Source: Devosia sp. SL43 (lineage in GTDB: Bacteria; Pseudomonadota; Alphaproteobacteria; Rhizobiales; Devosiaceae). From it: DNA of 64,000 bases. This document shows positions 7,793 through 16,674 of this stretch, piece after piece (positions within the stretch are counted from its first letter, which is position 1; the number at the start of each line of letters is the position of its first letter). The notes beneath the pieces were generated by a model. The model ran no database searches, had not been told where the DNA came from, and was given only the letters and a program-made list of their open reading frames with translations. The DNA is taken from the NCBI RefSeq assembly GCF_021729885.1, contig NZ_CP063401.1, positions 3,960,501-4,024,500 on the forward strand. Direction: 5' to 3'. Both the position numbers and the translations under genes were made by a program.

Positions 7793-8452
7793 ATGCGTGT
7801 TCTAGTTGTCGAAGACGATACCAATCTCAACCGCCAGCTCAAGGAAGCGCTGACCGAAGCGGGTTATGCCGTGGACGTGGCGTTTGACGGCGAGGAAGGC
7901 CACTTCCTCGGCGACACCGAGCCCTATGATGCCATCGTGCTCGATATCGGCCTGCCGCAGATGGATGGGCTTTCGGTGCTCGAAGAGTGGCGACGCGCTG
8001 GCAAGACCACGCCGGTGCTGCTGCTGACGGCGCGCGATCGCTGGAGCGACAAGGTGCAGGGCATTGATGCCGGCGCCGACGACTATGTCGCCAAGCCATT
8101 CCATATGGAGGAAGTGTTGGCCCGTATCCGCGCCCTGGTGCGGCGTGCGGCCGGGCTCGCTTCCAACGAGATCGTCGCCGGTTCAGTGCGTCTCGATGCG
8201 CGCTCGGGCAAGGTGACGGTTGGCGGTCAGTCGGTGAAGCTCACCAGCCACGAATTGCGTCTGCTGAGCTACCTGATGCACCACAAGGGCAAGGTGATTT
8301 CGCGCACCGAGCTGACCGAGCATCTCTATGACCAGGACTTCGACCGCGACAGCAACACGATCGAAGTGTTTGTCGGTCGCCTGCGCAAGAAGCTGCCCGA
8401 CGATTGCATCCAGACCGTGCGTGGCCTGGGCTACCAGATCGCCGAGGACTGA
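7793..8452 (+). CDS. feuP: OmpR-family response regulator FeuP
   Basis: A 219-residue two-domain regulator. The receiver domain has the acidic pair in VVEDDTNLN, phospho-acceptor Asp51 in DAIVLDIGLP and the Lys in DDYVAKPFH. The C-terminal winged helix contains LTSHELRLLSYLMHHKGKVI and ends VRGLGYQIAED. The receiver closely resembles rhizobial FeuP (EEGHFLGDTEPYDAIVLDIG). In Sinorhizobium FeuP with FeuQ activates ndvA for cyclic glucan export and is needed for adaptation to low osmolarity and for symbiosis. The kinase gene starts 45 bases downstream. Confidence 0.85.
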   Translation: MRVLVVEDDTNLNRQLKEALTEAGYAVDVAFDGEEGHFLGDTEPYDAIVLDIGLPQMDGLSVLEEWRRAGKTTPVLLLTARDRWSDKVQGIDAGADDYVAKPFHMEEVLARIRALVRRAAGLASNEIVAGSVRLDARSGKVTVGGQSVKLTSHELRLLSYLMHHKGKVISRTELTEHLYDQDFDRDSNTIEVFVGRLRKKLPDDCIQTVRGLGYQIAED

Positions 8453-8497
8453 TCATTTCGCCGCTAGGAAACGTCCTGCGTTCGGGGGAATGACGCG

Positions 8498-9910
8498 GTG
8501 GTTGCCGAGACGACATCGCCAGCAGCAGGATCGCGCCGCAAGGGCTCGATCGCGGCGTCTCTGTTCTGGCTTTCCGCTGGATGGCTGATCGTTGCGCTGG
8601 TGGCCACTGGCTTCCTGCTGACGGACCTCTACTCCCGCGCGCTCGATACGTCTCTGTCAGAAACGCTCGACTTCCATGTCGAAAGCCTGGTCGGAACTTT
8701 GCTCGAAGCGGGCGATCCGCTGAGTGAGGACATCGGGTTGACCGATCCGCGCTTTGGCCGGCCGCGCTCGGGTTGGTACTGGGCCATCCGCGACGCGGAT
8801 GGCGTGCTCTACAATCTCTCGACATCGGTTGTCGGCATCGACATGCCGGTGCTGATGGGCCCTGCCGACGCGAGCGGCCGCCGCTCCGCCATCATGGACG
8901 ATGCCTTCGGCACGCGTATGCGGGTGGTCGAGCGGACCGTGACACTGGCGCCCAAGTCCTACCAGATCGTGGTGACGGGCAATCTTAGCGAAATTCTCGA
9001 ACTGGTGGACGATTTCCGTGGCCAGGCCTTCATCGTGCTGGGCGCGGTGGGTGTGATGCTGGCCATCATGAGCTTCATCGTCGCCCGAATCGCCATGCGG
9101 CCGATCGACAAGCTGAGCGCCGCCATCGAAAGCGTGCGCGAGGGCGAAAGCGTCGCCGTCACCGGCACCTATCCGCGAGAGATCGCGCCGCTGGCCGAGG
9201 AGGTCAACGAGCTGCTACGCTCCAACGCCCAGATCATCGAGCGGGCGCGCAACCAGGTGGGCAATCTGGCGCATGGTTTGAAAACGCCGATCGCCGTGCT
9301 GCGCAACGAGGCGGCGGCCAAGAAAGGTGCTCTGGCGGACGTGGTCCTCGCCGAGAGCGAGAAGATGAGCACCATGGTGTCCACCTATCTCGAGCGGGCC
9401 CGGCTGGCGGCCCGCACATCGGTGGTGGGCAAGAAGTCCGACGCCACCATGATCATGCTGCGGCTGACGCGGGTGATGCGTAAGATCCATCCCAATGTCA
9501 CCGTGGCGTTCCAGCGGCCCGATGCATCCCTGCCTTGGTTCCGTGGAGACGAGGCGGACTTGGAGGAAATGGCCGGCAATCTGCTCGACAATGCCTGCAA
9601 GTGGTCCAAGGGTCAGGTGGGCGTTCGGCTGGACGCCGAACGCGGCGACACGGGCACGATGCTGCTTATCCGCATCGACGACAATGGCCCCGGGCTGAGC
9701 GAAGACGATGCGCAAAAAGTGTTGCGCCGCGGTGTCAGGCTGGACGAGAAAACGCCGGGGACCGGGCTGGGGCTCGATATTGTCAAGGAATTGGTAGATG
9801 TGTACGGCGGCAATCTGGCGCTGAAACGCTCGGCTTTGGGCGGGCTTCTGGTGGAAATCCGCCTGCCAACAGCGCGCCTGGGCGGGATATCGAAGCCGGC
9901 CTCCGCCTGA
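8498..9910 (+). CDS. feuQ: Sensor histidine kinase FeuQ
   Basis: A 470-residue membrane kinase. Transmembrane segments are at about 22-45 and 175-200, enclosing a periplasmic sensor of about 130 residues, then a HAMP region. The H-box NLAHGLKTPIAVL places the phospho-acceptor at His259; the N-box is NLLDNACKW, followed by DNGPGL and GTGLGLDIVKEL. The start is GTG at 8498 behind a G-rich site (GGGGGA). It forms an operon with FeuP and the FeuN-like protein. The H-box resembles PhoQ-type kinases, as expected for FeuQ. Confidence 0.82.
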   Translation: MVAETTSPAAGSRRKGSIAASLFWLSAGWLIVALVATGFLLTDLYSRALDTSLSETLDFHVESLVGTLLEAGDPLSEDIGLTDPRFGRPRSGWYWAIRDADGVLYNLSTSVVGIDMPVLMGPADASGRRSAIMDDAFGTRMRVVERTVTLAPKSYQIVVTGNLSEILELVDDFRGQAFIVLGAVGVMLAIMSFIVARIAMRPIDKLSAAIESVREGESVAVTGTYPREIAPLAEEVNELLRSNAQIIERARNQVGNLAHGLKTPIAVLRNEAAAKKGALADVVLAESEKMSTMVSTYLERARLAARTSVVGKKSDATMIMLRLTRVMRKIHPNVTVAFQRPDASLPWFRGDEADLEEMAGNLLDNACKWSKGQVGVRLDAERGDTGTMLLIRIDDNGPGLSEDDAQKVLRRGVRLDEKTPGTGLGLDIVKELVDVYGGNLALKRSALGGLLVEIRLPTARLGGISKPASA

Positions 9911-9970
9911 CGCACTTTCGCCGCATTGCGCCAACATGAGCCATACAACGCATACAAGAGATTCAAAGAC

Positions 9971-10444
9971 ATGAACCGTTACGCCATTCTCGCCACGCCG
10001 CTCCTCGCGCTGACCCTGGCTGCCTGTGCCAGCACGGGTCCGACCCAGGTGGCCACGGCGCCGGTGGTGGCGCCGCCGGTCATGCAGCAGCCGCTGGTAG
10101 CGACATCGGCCCAGACGACGCAGCAGGCGCTGTTGACCACCAGCGTCGCCAATGGCTTCGTCGATGCCGGTGCGCTGGCGCTGATGACGGCCAACGATTC
10201 TGCGCAGGCCAACAGCGCCCAGTTCTATGCCTTGCAGTTCGGCCGTCCCGGTGCTCCGCGTGCCTGGACCGGCGACAAGGGCACCAGCGGCTCGGTTGCC
10301 GTTGGCCCCTATGTCAAGGTCAACCAGATCGACTGCCGCGACTTCACCCACACGGTCAAGATCGGCGGCAAGGACTACGTCAAGAAGGGCACGGCCTGCC
10401 GCGAGCAGAACGGCAACTGGGCCGTTGAAGCCGGCGCCGCATAA
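9971..10444 (+). CDS. Surface-antigen-like outer membrane lipoprotein
   Basis: A 157-residue protein with a lipobox LTLAAC (lipidated Cys19). After a Pro/Val/Ala-rich linker the C-terminal part (DCRDFTHTVKIGGKDYVKKG, then TACREQNGNW) matches the RT0821/Lpp0805 or rickettsial 17-kDa surface-antigen type domain, which includes a conserved cysteine pair. It is probably anchored in the outer membrane. The ATG at 9971 gives the signal peptide directly; the upstream start at 9926 would add a non-signal extension. Function of the family is not known beyond envelope association. Confidence 0.72.
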   Translation: MNRYAILATPLLALTLAACASTGPTQVATAPVVAPPVMQQPLVATSAQTTQQALLTTSVANGFVDAGALALMTANDSAQANSAQFYALQFGRPGAPRAWTGDKGTSGSVAVGPYVKVNQIDCRDFTHTVKIGGKDYVKKGTACREQNGNWAVEAGAA

Positions 10445-10540
10445 GGCGTCACAGCGGTTCCCACTGCTGCTTGTGGGTAAGGATTGTTTACCAACGCACT
10501 ATAGGTTTGGGGGGTATTGCTTCCCAGACCGACTGCGTTG

Positions 10541-11755
10541 ATGTCTCAAGCCGCGAACCGATCCGATACAGCTGCTGCCATACCCCGCCCCACAGCGCGA
10601 ACCGCGCGACCGGTGGTAAAGCCGTTTGCCGGCCTGATCGAGACCGTGATTGTCGAAGATCCGGCGCTGCATGCCTTCCCCGGCTCGATCCTGCGCAGCC
10701 ATGCCATGGCCGCCTGGACCTGGGTCTATCGCGACCTCTGCCCCGACCTGCTCGACGCCGAATCCATCCTTGAGGGTTCGCTGACCGTAGCAGCGCTTGA
10801 GCCGCTGATGCCGCAGTTAATGACGCGCATCAAGGAGGGCCTGGCAGCCGCCAGCGATCCGGAAGCTAGCCGTCGCCTGCGCGCCATGCTGGGCAGCGAC
10901 GAGGCGCGCGATGCATTGCCAGTGCTGCTCAATGCGCTGCGGGCCCGGCCACTGCTGGCCAAGGCGCAGGCCTTTGGCAAGGCCATCAACACCATTACCG
11001 ACGATGCCGCCTTGGGCGTAGCGCTGCAATCCATGCCGCTGCAGGATCCGCCTCTGGCGGCACTGCTGTTTCACGCCGCTATAGGGCAGGTCGCCAATCC
11101 GACGCGGCTGGTGACGACCGTAATCAAGCTTTCGGGCAATGCCACCGAAGTCACCGTTGCGCGCAGCGGCTTTACGCCGGTCGTTGAGGCGATCCTGGCG
11201 CATGCGCAGAACCAGTTGCACCGGCTGCAGCCGACTGGTGCGTTTGCCGATGTCGATCTGATCTGCCGGTCGCTCGACCGCTTCCACCGCCTGGTGCGGT
11301 CGTTGACCGGCTATGTGGAATTCTCCCGTGGCAGCCGCTGGGCCACGATCCTCTCCGCTATCACCAAGCAGGTCTCGGATCGCATCGAACCGCGGCTGCG
11401 AGAGGTCGTGCCCGACATGAACCAGGCCCTGCGTCGCGCCCGTGAGGGTGTCGTCGATCGCCTGGATGATGATCGGGTGTTGGCGGCGATCAACGGCGTG
11501 TATCTCCTGGCCACCATCCGCGACTGCCGCGACTCGCTGGCACTCAACGCCATGTTCGACCAGGCCTGGAGCCAGTCGGCTCAGGCGCTGGAACTGCATC
11601 TGCAGCGCAACCTCGACCTGCTGCGCGAAAATCCCAGCGATGCGGTGATTTCGGCGCGGCTGGACGCCGGCATCAAGATGGCAGAAATCCGCTTCAATCC
11701 GGAATATGCCGAGACGCTGCGGCGTGCCCGCGCCGCCGCCGAGCGCCGCAATTAG
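10541..11755 (+). CDS. Conserved hypothetical protein, alpha-helical
   Basis: A 404-residue protein I do not recognise. It has no signal peptide and no membrane segment. After an Arg/Pro/Ala-rich N-terminus the rest is almost all predicted helix, with repeated patterns such as LARxLR and AMLGSDEARDALPVLLNALR. The ATG at 10541 was chosen over a TTG at 10517. Codon use is like its neighbours, so it appears native. It sits between the lipoprotein gene and the convergent flavoprotein gene, whose stop is immediately adjacent at 11756. No catalytic motif could be identified. Confidence 0.6.
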   Translation: MSQAANRSDTAAAIPRPTARTARPVVKPFAGLIETVIVEDPALHAFPGSILRSHAMAAWTWVYRDLCPDLLDAESILEGSLTVAALEPLMPQLMTRIKEGLAAASDPEASRRLRAMLGSDEARDALPVLLNALRARPLLAKAQAFGKAINTITDDAALGVALQSMPLQDPPLAALLFHAAIGQVANPTRLVTTVIKLSGNATEVTVARSGFTPVVEAILAHAQNQLHRLQPTGAFADVDLICRSLDRFHRLVRSLTGYVEFSRGSRWATILSAITKQVSDRIEPRLREVVPDMNQALRRAREGVVDRLDDDRVLAAINGVYLLATIRDCRDSLALNAMFDQAWSQSAQALELHLQRNLDLLRENPSDAVISARLDAGIKMAEIRFNPEYAETLRRARAAAERRN

Positions 11756-13765
11756 CTAGCCGCCCTCATAGACAGAAACCAGCCGCACTGTCGTCGCGCG
11801 GCCCTGTTCGCGCACGGCCGCGGTGGGGCCGGCATTAGCGGCGGAGATCAGAGCGATTGTAGCGCCGTCCCGGACCCGCAGGACAATGCCGATGGCAGTG
11901 AGCGGGTCGGTTTCGTCGGCATTGCGCTGGATCAGCGCGCCAGGCTCCAGCGTCCGCGACTCACTGGGAGCGATGATCCAGGCCTGGGCTGTGCTGCCAA
12001 AGCGGCCAATCAGATAGTCGGGTATGAGGGGGAGCGGGCCCGGTGCAGGTTCGATGGCCGCCTCTGGCGCAGCAATGGCCACCATGGCGACGCGCTCCTG
12101 GGCGACGATGCCGGCACTCGCAGCCGGAATAGCGCCGAGCTGCACACCGGCCGCGATATCGCCGACGTCGAGCGGTTGGGGTGTATCGGCGAGGGACCTG
12201 CCGGCCGGCTTGGGTCGGAACGGCAACCAGGCCGGCCAACGCGATTCTTGCTCCACTGGTCGCTCGATATAGCGCCTGCTGGCATCGAGGAATGTCGGCG
12301 CGCCGGGTGCGTGATCGGCGCTGGCGACGGGCACGGGATCATCGGGCGTTTCATAAATGGGGTCGATGGTCAGTTCCTGCACCGGAATGCGGGTTCGATC
12401 GAGCAGCAGGTCCACCGCATCGGCGCCGCTGCCCAGGCAGGCATGGCGGCTGATATAGCCGGCGGCGCTGCCGGCCAGCACGACCCCTGCCGGACCGGTT
12501 TCTGTCGGCTCAAGCCGGGCGGTGACCTGGTTCCAGCGGCTCTCGCCGCCGGCCATGTGCCACAGCGCCAGGTCGGGCTGCCAGCCGCCGCAGGCGATCA
12601 GGCGATCGACGGCAATGTCCGCTTCTGTACGCGTGAGCGTGCCCACGGCCAGCTGCGGCGTGACGACCAGTGCGCCGCCCTTTGGTGCCGGGCGGACTGC
12701 GGCGACGATGGTTCCCGCAGCCAGCGTGATGCCGTAGGCCTTGGAAAATTCGATGAAGCGCGACTGCGGCTGCGTCCGCCCGTCGATGATGCGCGGGATG
12801 GTGATGCCGGCATCGCTTGCCAGCATGGCGAGGCGATAGGCGGGGCTGCTGACCGTGGTGAACAGCGCCGATTGGCCGGGCCAGACGCCATAGTGATAGG
12901 CCAAGTCGAAGGCCTCGAGCGCACCGACCACACCGGGCTGGCGGTTGCCGGGGAAGATCGGCAGGCGCTCGATGGTGCCGGTGGCGATGACGATGTGGCG
13001 GGCCCGGAGGTCGACGACAACGGGTGTCGGCGCGCCGCTCTTGAGATCGACGACATGGGCCCGCACCGCGTTGGAGCGCACCGCGAATACTTCGGCATGG
13101 GTCATCACGGTGATCGCGTCCGACTGGCCGATAGCCGTGGTCAGGCGGGTAATGCTTTGCTCGGGGGTCTCTTCGCCTTCCAGCGTCCCAAACAGGCGCG
13201 CGTGTCCACCCAGGCGTGGCGACGCTTCGAGCAGGGTCACTTTCAGTCCCGCTTTCGCTCCCGCAACCGCCGCCGTCATGCCGGCGACGCCACCACCCAC
13301 GACGATCAGGTCGACCGGCTCCTCCGAAGCGCCCGCGCTGTTCAGCCATGGAATGCGCATGCCGTGCGGTTGATCAAGGTCGATGTCGAGCGAGCGCCGT
13401 GCACCGCCGGTGAGCCGTCGCAGCCAGCCGGTGATCGAGCGTCGCTTGCTGCCGGCCAGCGTCACATAGTCCGCACCATTGGTTGCCGGCGTGCGCTCCA
13501 TCGGCAGGGCCCGCTGGTGGTCGCGAGCGAGCGTCGCGGGGATGATGGTGGGGGCGTAGCGCGCCGAAAGCGCAAGCGGCGTGTCGTGCCGTAGGCCCAC
13601 GGTATCGATGCCCGAAGCCAGCACGGCGCTGAGCACGGTATCTCCGGCAAAGCCCTGGATGGTGCGGCCATCGAGGCGGAATTGCAGCGGACGAGAACGG
13701 TCGATTGCCGTCCCCGCGAAAGGCTTTCCCGCATCGGCGACGCGGCGGTTGGGCTGACCCTTCAT
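11756..13765 (-). CDS. Sarcosine-oxidase-alpha-like FAD/NAD(P)-binding protein with Fer2-like N-terminus
   Basis: A 669-residue protein. Residues about 25-90 have the Fer2_4 fold pattern of the sarcosine oxidase alpha subunit (FRLDGRTIQGFAGDTVLSAV) but no cysteines, so no 2Fe-2S cluster. A dinucleotide-binding motif (VVGGGVAGMTAAVAGAKAG, residues 155-173) starts the flavin domain, with a second redox signature in HIVIATGTIERLPIFPGNRQ and a later ACLGSGADAVD. The C-terminal GcvT-like aminomethyltransferase half of true alpha subunits (about 1000 residues) is missing. It overlaps the upstream gene by four bases (ATGA), so the two are co-translated and probably form a complex. Substrate unknown; amine or secondary-amine oxidation is an inference. 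Confidence 0.68.
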   Translation of the reverse strand: MKGQPNRRVADAGKPFAGTAIDRSRPLQFRLDGRTIQGFAGDTVLSAVLASGIDTVGLRHDTPLALSARYAPTIIPATLARDHQRALPMERTPATNGADYVTLAGSKRRSITGWLRRLTGGARRSLDIDLDQPHGMRIPWLNSAGASEEPVDLIVVGGGVAGMTAAVAGAKAGLKVTLLEASPRLGGHARLFGTLEGEETPEQSITRLTTAIGQSDAITVMTHAEVFAVRSNAVRAHVVDLKSGAPTPVVVDLRARHIVIATGTIERLPIFPGNRQPGVVGALEAFDLAYHYGVWPGQSALFTTVSSPAYRLAMLASDAGITIPRIIDGRTQPQSRFIEFSKAYGITLAAGTIVAAVRPAPKGGALVVTPQLAVGTLTRTEADIAVDRLIACGGWQPDLALWHMAGGESRWNQVTARLEPTETGPAGVVLAGSAAGYISRHACLGSGADAVDLLLDRTRIPVQELTIDPIYETPDDPVPVASADHAPGAPTFLDASRRYIERPVEQESRWPAWLPFRPKPAGRSLADTPQPLDVGDIAAGVQLGAIPAASAGIVAQERVAMVAIAAPEAAIEPAPGPLPLIPDYLIGRFGSTAQAWIIAPSESRTLEPGALIQRNADETDPLTAIGIVLRVRDGATIALISAANAGPTAAVREQGRATTVRLVSVYEGG

Positions 13766-14823
13766 CGCTGGTCTCCGACATCGCTGACCGGCGAAGCGGT
13801 GCCTGACCTGTCGATCAGCCGGGCGCCAAGCCAGGCGTTTTCGCTTGCGCTCGCCGCACCACACAGCCAGCGCGCGATGGCCGGCGCGAGGTAAGCGCCG
13901 ATGCTGCCAAACCCGGCCAGAACATCAGGCCCGGTCCCGCCGATCCGTCCGACCGCCGGTGCCCGATCGGAGGTAAGGAAGCGCGTGTAGCTCGATTGCC
14001 CTGCTTGTCGGATAGCGCGCTCGCGACCCAGCAGCGTTCCGAGCGTGGCCGAGAATTCCCCGACGGCACCGGGGCCGAAAGCCACGATGCCACGATCGCC
14101 GTGCTGCGTGAGGACAGTTCCGCTATCGAGCTGATGCATGATCGGCGCGGCGATCGGTTCGGTTGGCTCGGTCAGGATGGTGCTGGCAACCTGCCGCTCC
14201 AACAGCGCCGGCCAGCCCGACGTCGGCAGATGGGCCAGGAGTGCAACGTCATCAGCAAGGATGGTCTGGCCGATCTCGATGCGCTCTTCGCCGATTGTGC
14301 ATTCGGCGCTGCCATCCGGGCGAACCGTGACGACGGTATCGCCGTCAACGCGGCGAACCTTGTGGCTGTCGAGCCAGCGGTCCAATGCCGGTTCGAGGAC
14401 CGCGCTGCGCAACTGCACGGCATCGCGTAGCATGAGCCCATCGCGGCCATTGCCGAGAAGATTGCTGGGCACGCGCTCGGCCGCGATGCCGAAGGCGCTT
14501 GCCATATAGCGGATATGCGACAGCGCTTCGCGTCCGGCTGCGCCTTCAGCAAAGAAGATCGGGTCCAGCCGGGTCCACGAGCGTTTGCCGATACGGCCGA
14601 TCAGCTTGGTCGTTTCCGGCACGCAGGCCTTCAGCAAGGCCCAGGTCTCGGGGCGCGTTATGGCGCCGACCGACAGGTCGATGCCGCGCGAGAGGCGGTA
14701 ACCGGCCTGGCTCTCACCTTTGAAGATCACTGTTTTGCCGTGGGCCGAGGCCAACATTCCCGCAACGAGGCGAGCCTGGGTCGTAGCGCCCAGAACGGCG
14801 AAGTCGACGCGGGATTCGGTCAT
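13762..14823 (-). CDS. Divergent FAD-dependent oxidoreductase-like partner protein
   Basis: A 353-residue protein that reads like a worn DAO-type flavoprotein: a Rossmann-like start (FAVLGATTQARLVAGMLASA) that lacks the GxGxxG glycines, a middle FAD-domain region, and a C-terminal segment with PAVGRIGGTGPDVLAGFGS and YLAPAIARWLCG, as in glycine/sarcosine oxidase beta-type proteins. It starts at 14823, divergent to ccmI, and is coupled by four bases to the alpha-like gene. A heteromer of a cluster-less alpha-like and a flavin-poor beta-like subunit is inferred. I cannot say whether it binds FAD. Confidence 0.55.
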   Translation of the reverse strand: MTESRVDFAVLGATTQARLVAGMLASAHGKTVIFKGESQAGYRLSRGIDLSVGAITRPETWALLKACVPETTKLIGRIGKRSWTRLDPIFFAEGAAGREALSHIRYMASAFGIAAERVPSNLLGNGRDGLMLRDAVQLRSAVLEPALDRWLDSHKVRRVDGDTVVTVRPDGSAECTIGEERIEIGQTILADDVALLAHLPTSGWPALLERQVASTILTEPTEPIAAPIMHQLDSGTVLTQHGDRGIVAFGPGAVGEFSATLGTLLGRERAIRQAGQSSYTRFLTSDRAPAVGRIGGTGPDVLAGFGSIGAYLAPAIARWLCGAASASENAWLGARLIDRSGTASPVSDVGDQR

Positions 14824-14946
14824 GCCCGGGAGATGACCTGTGGCAATGCGTCCGGCTCACCGATACGTGTTTTTGTAGTTTTTCGCCGCATTCCGCTTAT
14901 AGATGGCGCACTGTTGCCGCTCGCCGGCGTTAAGCGTCTGTGGCCC

Positions 14947-16032
14947 ATGCTATTCTGGTTCATCGCCATCGCCGTTACCGCCATTGCGTGCGCTGCACTT
15001 TTCTACGCAGCGGGCCCCCGGATGGTCAACGCGCCTCACCCCGAATTGGACGATGCCAACAGCCATTTTCGCCTTGTGCTGTCGGGAATTGACGCCGATC
15101 TGGCTGCTGGCAAGCTTGGCGAGGCCGAGGCGCTGGCCGCCAAGGGCGAACTGGCGCGCGAGATACTGCGTCTCAAAGCCGAGGCCGGCAAGGCGGCAAA
15201 TTCCATCAAGGATGTGGGGCGTGGTCCGCTGCTGGCCGGCCTGGCCGCGATAGCTGCCGTTGCGCTGGGGCTCTATGCACTGCTCGGAAACCCCGAAATG
15301 CCCAGCCAGCCGCTGGCCGATCGCAGCGACGTCGCCGCCCAATCCATCGATCTCGAAACAGCCATTGCCCGCATCGAGGCGGCCCTGACCGCCGACCCCG
15401 ACGATCTCAGGGGTTGGACCGTCATTGCCCCCGCCTATATGGAGATGGGCCGTTTCGCCGACGCCGCACGCGCCTATCGCCGGATTATCGACCTGAGCGC
15501 GGCAACGCCGGACCTGCAGACCAGTCTCGCCGAGGCCCTGATGTTCGGCGCCGATGACAACGGTTCGCCCGAGGCTTTCGCGCTGCTGCAGGCTGCGGCG
15601 GCAAGTGACCCGAGCCATGTGCTGTCGCGGCTCTATATCGCCGCCGAACTGACCCGGCAGGAGAAATATCCAGAGGCGGTCGCGGCCTGGGATGTCGTCC
15701 TCGCGTTGTCAAAGGGCAACGAGTCCTGGTTGCCGGCCGCGCAGCAGGGACTGGCTGTGGCGCAGAATGGCGGCATCGCGCCCGCCAACGACCAGGAATC
15801 CGAGATGATCGGCCAAATGGTCTCGGGCCTAGCCACGCGGCTGGCCGAACAGGGTGGGTCGATTGAAGAATGGACACAACTGGTGCGGGCCTATCTGGTG
15901 CTGGGCGATACCGCCAATGCGCAGGCCGCTTTCGACGGTGCAGTTGCGGCCTATCCTGCGGCCTTCGATCGCGGTGACCTCGATGCCCTGGCGCTGGGCG
16001 CCGGCCTTACCATCAACGGAGCAACCCCATGA
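14947..16032 (+). CDS. ccmI: Cytochrome c maturation protein CcmI (CycH)
   Basis: A 361-residue protein with two transmembrane segments (LFWFIAIAVTAIACAALFYA at 2-21 and LLAGLAAIAAVALGLYALLG near 98-117) and a periplasmic TPR region (DLRGWTVIAPAYMEMGRFAD). The loop between the segments contains a leucine-zipper-like helix, as in rhizobial CycH. CcmI chaperones apocytochrome c to the CcmF/CcmH haem ligation complex. The ATG at 14947 was selected because it begins the first membrane helix. Its stop overlaps the ccmE start. Confidence 0.85.
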   Translation: MLFWFIAIAVTAIACAALFYAAGPRMVNAPHPELDDANSHFRLVLSGIDADLAAGKLGEAEALAAKGELAREILRLKAEAGKAANSIKDVGRGPLLAGLAAIAAVALGLYALLGNPEMPSQPLADRSDVAAQSIDLETAIARIEAALTADPDDLRGWTVIAPAYMEMGRFADAARAYRRIIDLSAATPDLQTSLAEALMFGADDNGSPEAFALLQAAAASDPSHVLSRLYIAAELTRQEKYPEAVAAWDVVLALSKGNESWLPAAQQGLAVAQNGGIAPANDQESEMIGQMVSGLATRLAEQGGSIEEWTQLVRAYLVLGDTANAQAAFDGAVAAYPAAFDRGDLDALALGAGLTINGATP

Positions 16033-16505
16033 CCATGCCTGCCGCCATCCGCAAGAAGGGCTGGTCGCGCAAGCAGAAGCGTCTGGCCGTCATCGCTGGC
16101 CTGGGCCTGGCGCTGGCGCTGGCGACGACGCTGGTGCTGATCGCTTTGCGCGACCAGATTGTGTTTTTCTACTCGCCATCCGACATCGTGGCGCGTCAGG
16201 TCGTTGCCGGCCAACCGATCCGGCTTGGTGGTCTGGTCAAGGACGGCAGCTGGGTTCGTGACGGGCAGGACAACACCTTCGTGGTGACCGACAACGCGAC
16301 CGAGATCGTGGCTCACTATGCCGGCATTCTGCCTGACCTGTTCAAGGAAGGGCAGGGCGTGGTGGCCGAGGGCAGCGTCGGGCCCGATGGCTCCTTCCAG
16401 GCGACCAATGTGCTGGCCAAGCATGACGAGAACTACATTCCCAAGGAAGTTGTCGAAGCGCTGAAGGACAGCGGCGAGTGGCGGCCGGAGGCGGGGGTGC
16501 AATGA
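16029..16505 (+). CDS. ccmE: Periplasmic haem chaperone CcmE (CycJ)
   Basis: A 158-residue protein with a basic N-terminus (RKKGWSRKQKRL), one signal-anchor helix (LAVIAGLGLALALATTLVLI) and an OB-fold periplasmic domain. The haem-binding histidine is in VLAKHDENYIPKE, the conserved family motif. CcmE receives haem from the CcmABCD system and passes it to CcmF. The start overlaps the ccmI stop by four bases (ATGA). A large palindromic element separates it from ccmF, which is unusual in this tightly packed operon. Confidence 0.92.
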   Translation: MTMPAAIRKKGWSRKQKRLAVIAGLGLALALATTLVLIALRDQIVFFYSPSDIVARQVVAGQPIRLGGLVKDGSWVRDGQDNTFVVTDNATEIVAHYAGILPDLFKEGQGVVAEGSVGPDGSFQATNVLAKHDENYIPKEVVEALKDSGEWRPEAGVQ

Positions 16506-16522
16506 TGGGTTTGTACGCTCGG

Positions 16523-16644
16523 CCCCACCCCCTCCCGGCCTCCCCCATCAAGGGGGAGGTGCCGCCCTGTGGCTGCGACGCGATCTTGCCTCTGGAGTGG
16601 AGAGATACCTCCCCCTTGATGGGGGAGGCTAGGAGGGGGTGGGG
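16523..16644. repeat. Palindromic intergenic element (family B), 38-bp arms
   Basis: Arms 16523-16560 and 16607-16644 are inverted copies with two mismatches and enclose 46 bases. Each arm contains CTCCCCC-ATCAA-GGGGGAG, so it folds on itself as well. Related copies lie at 32654-32779 and 34855-34973. Here it splits ccmE from ccmF within one operon. Confidence 0.72.
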
Positions 16645-16674
16645 CCCCGAACTCGGTGGAGGGACCGCCCACCC

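Noticed and set aside
12176..13594. Long plus-strand open frame (472 codons) opposite the flavoprotein gene
   Set aside because: The minus-strand frame has clear flavoprotein motifs and a coupled neighbour; the plus-strand product is low-complexity and matches nothing. High GC creates such antisense frames.
14515..14946. Upstream extension of the ccmI frame
   Set aside because: It runs antisense through the flavoprotein partner gene; the ATG at 14947 starts exactly at the first membrane helix of CcmI.
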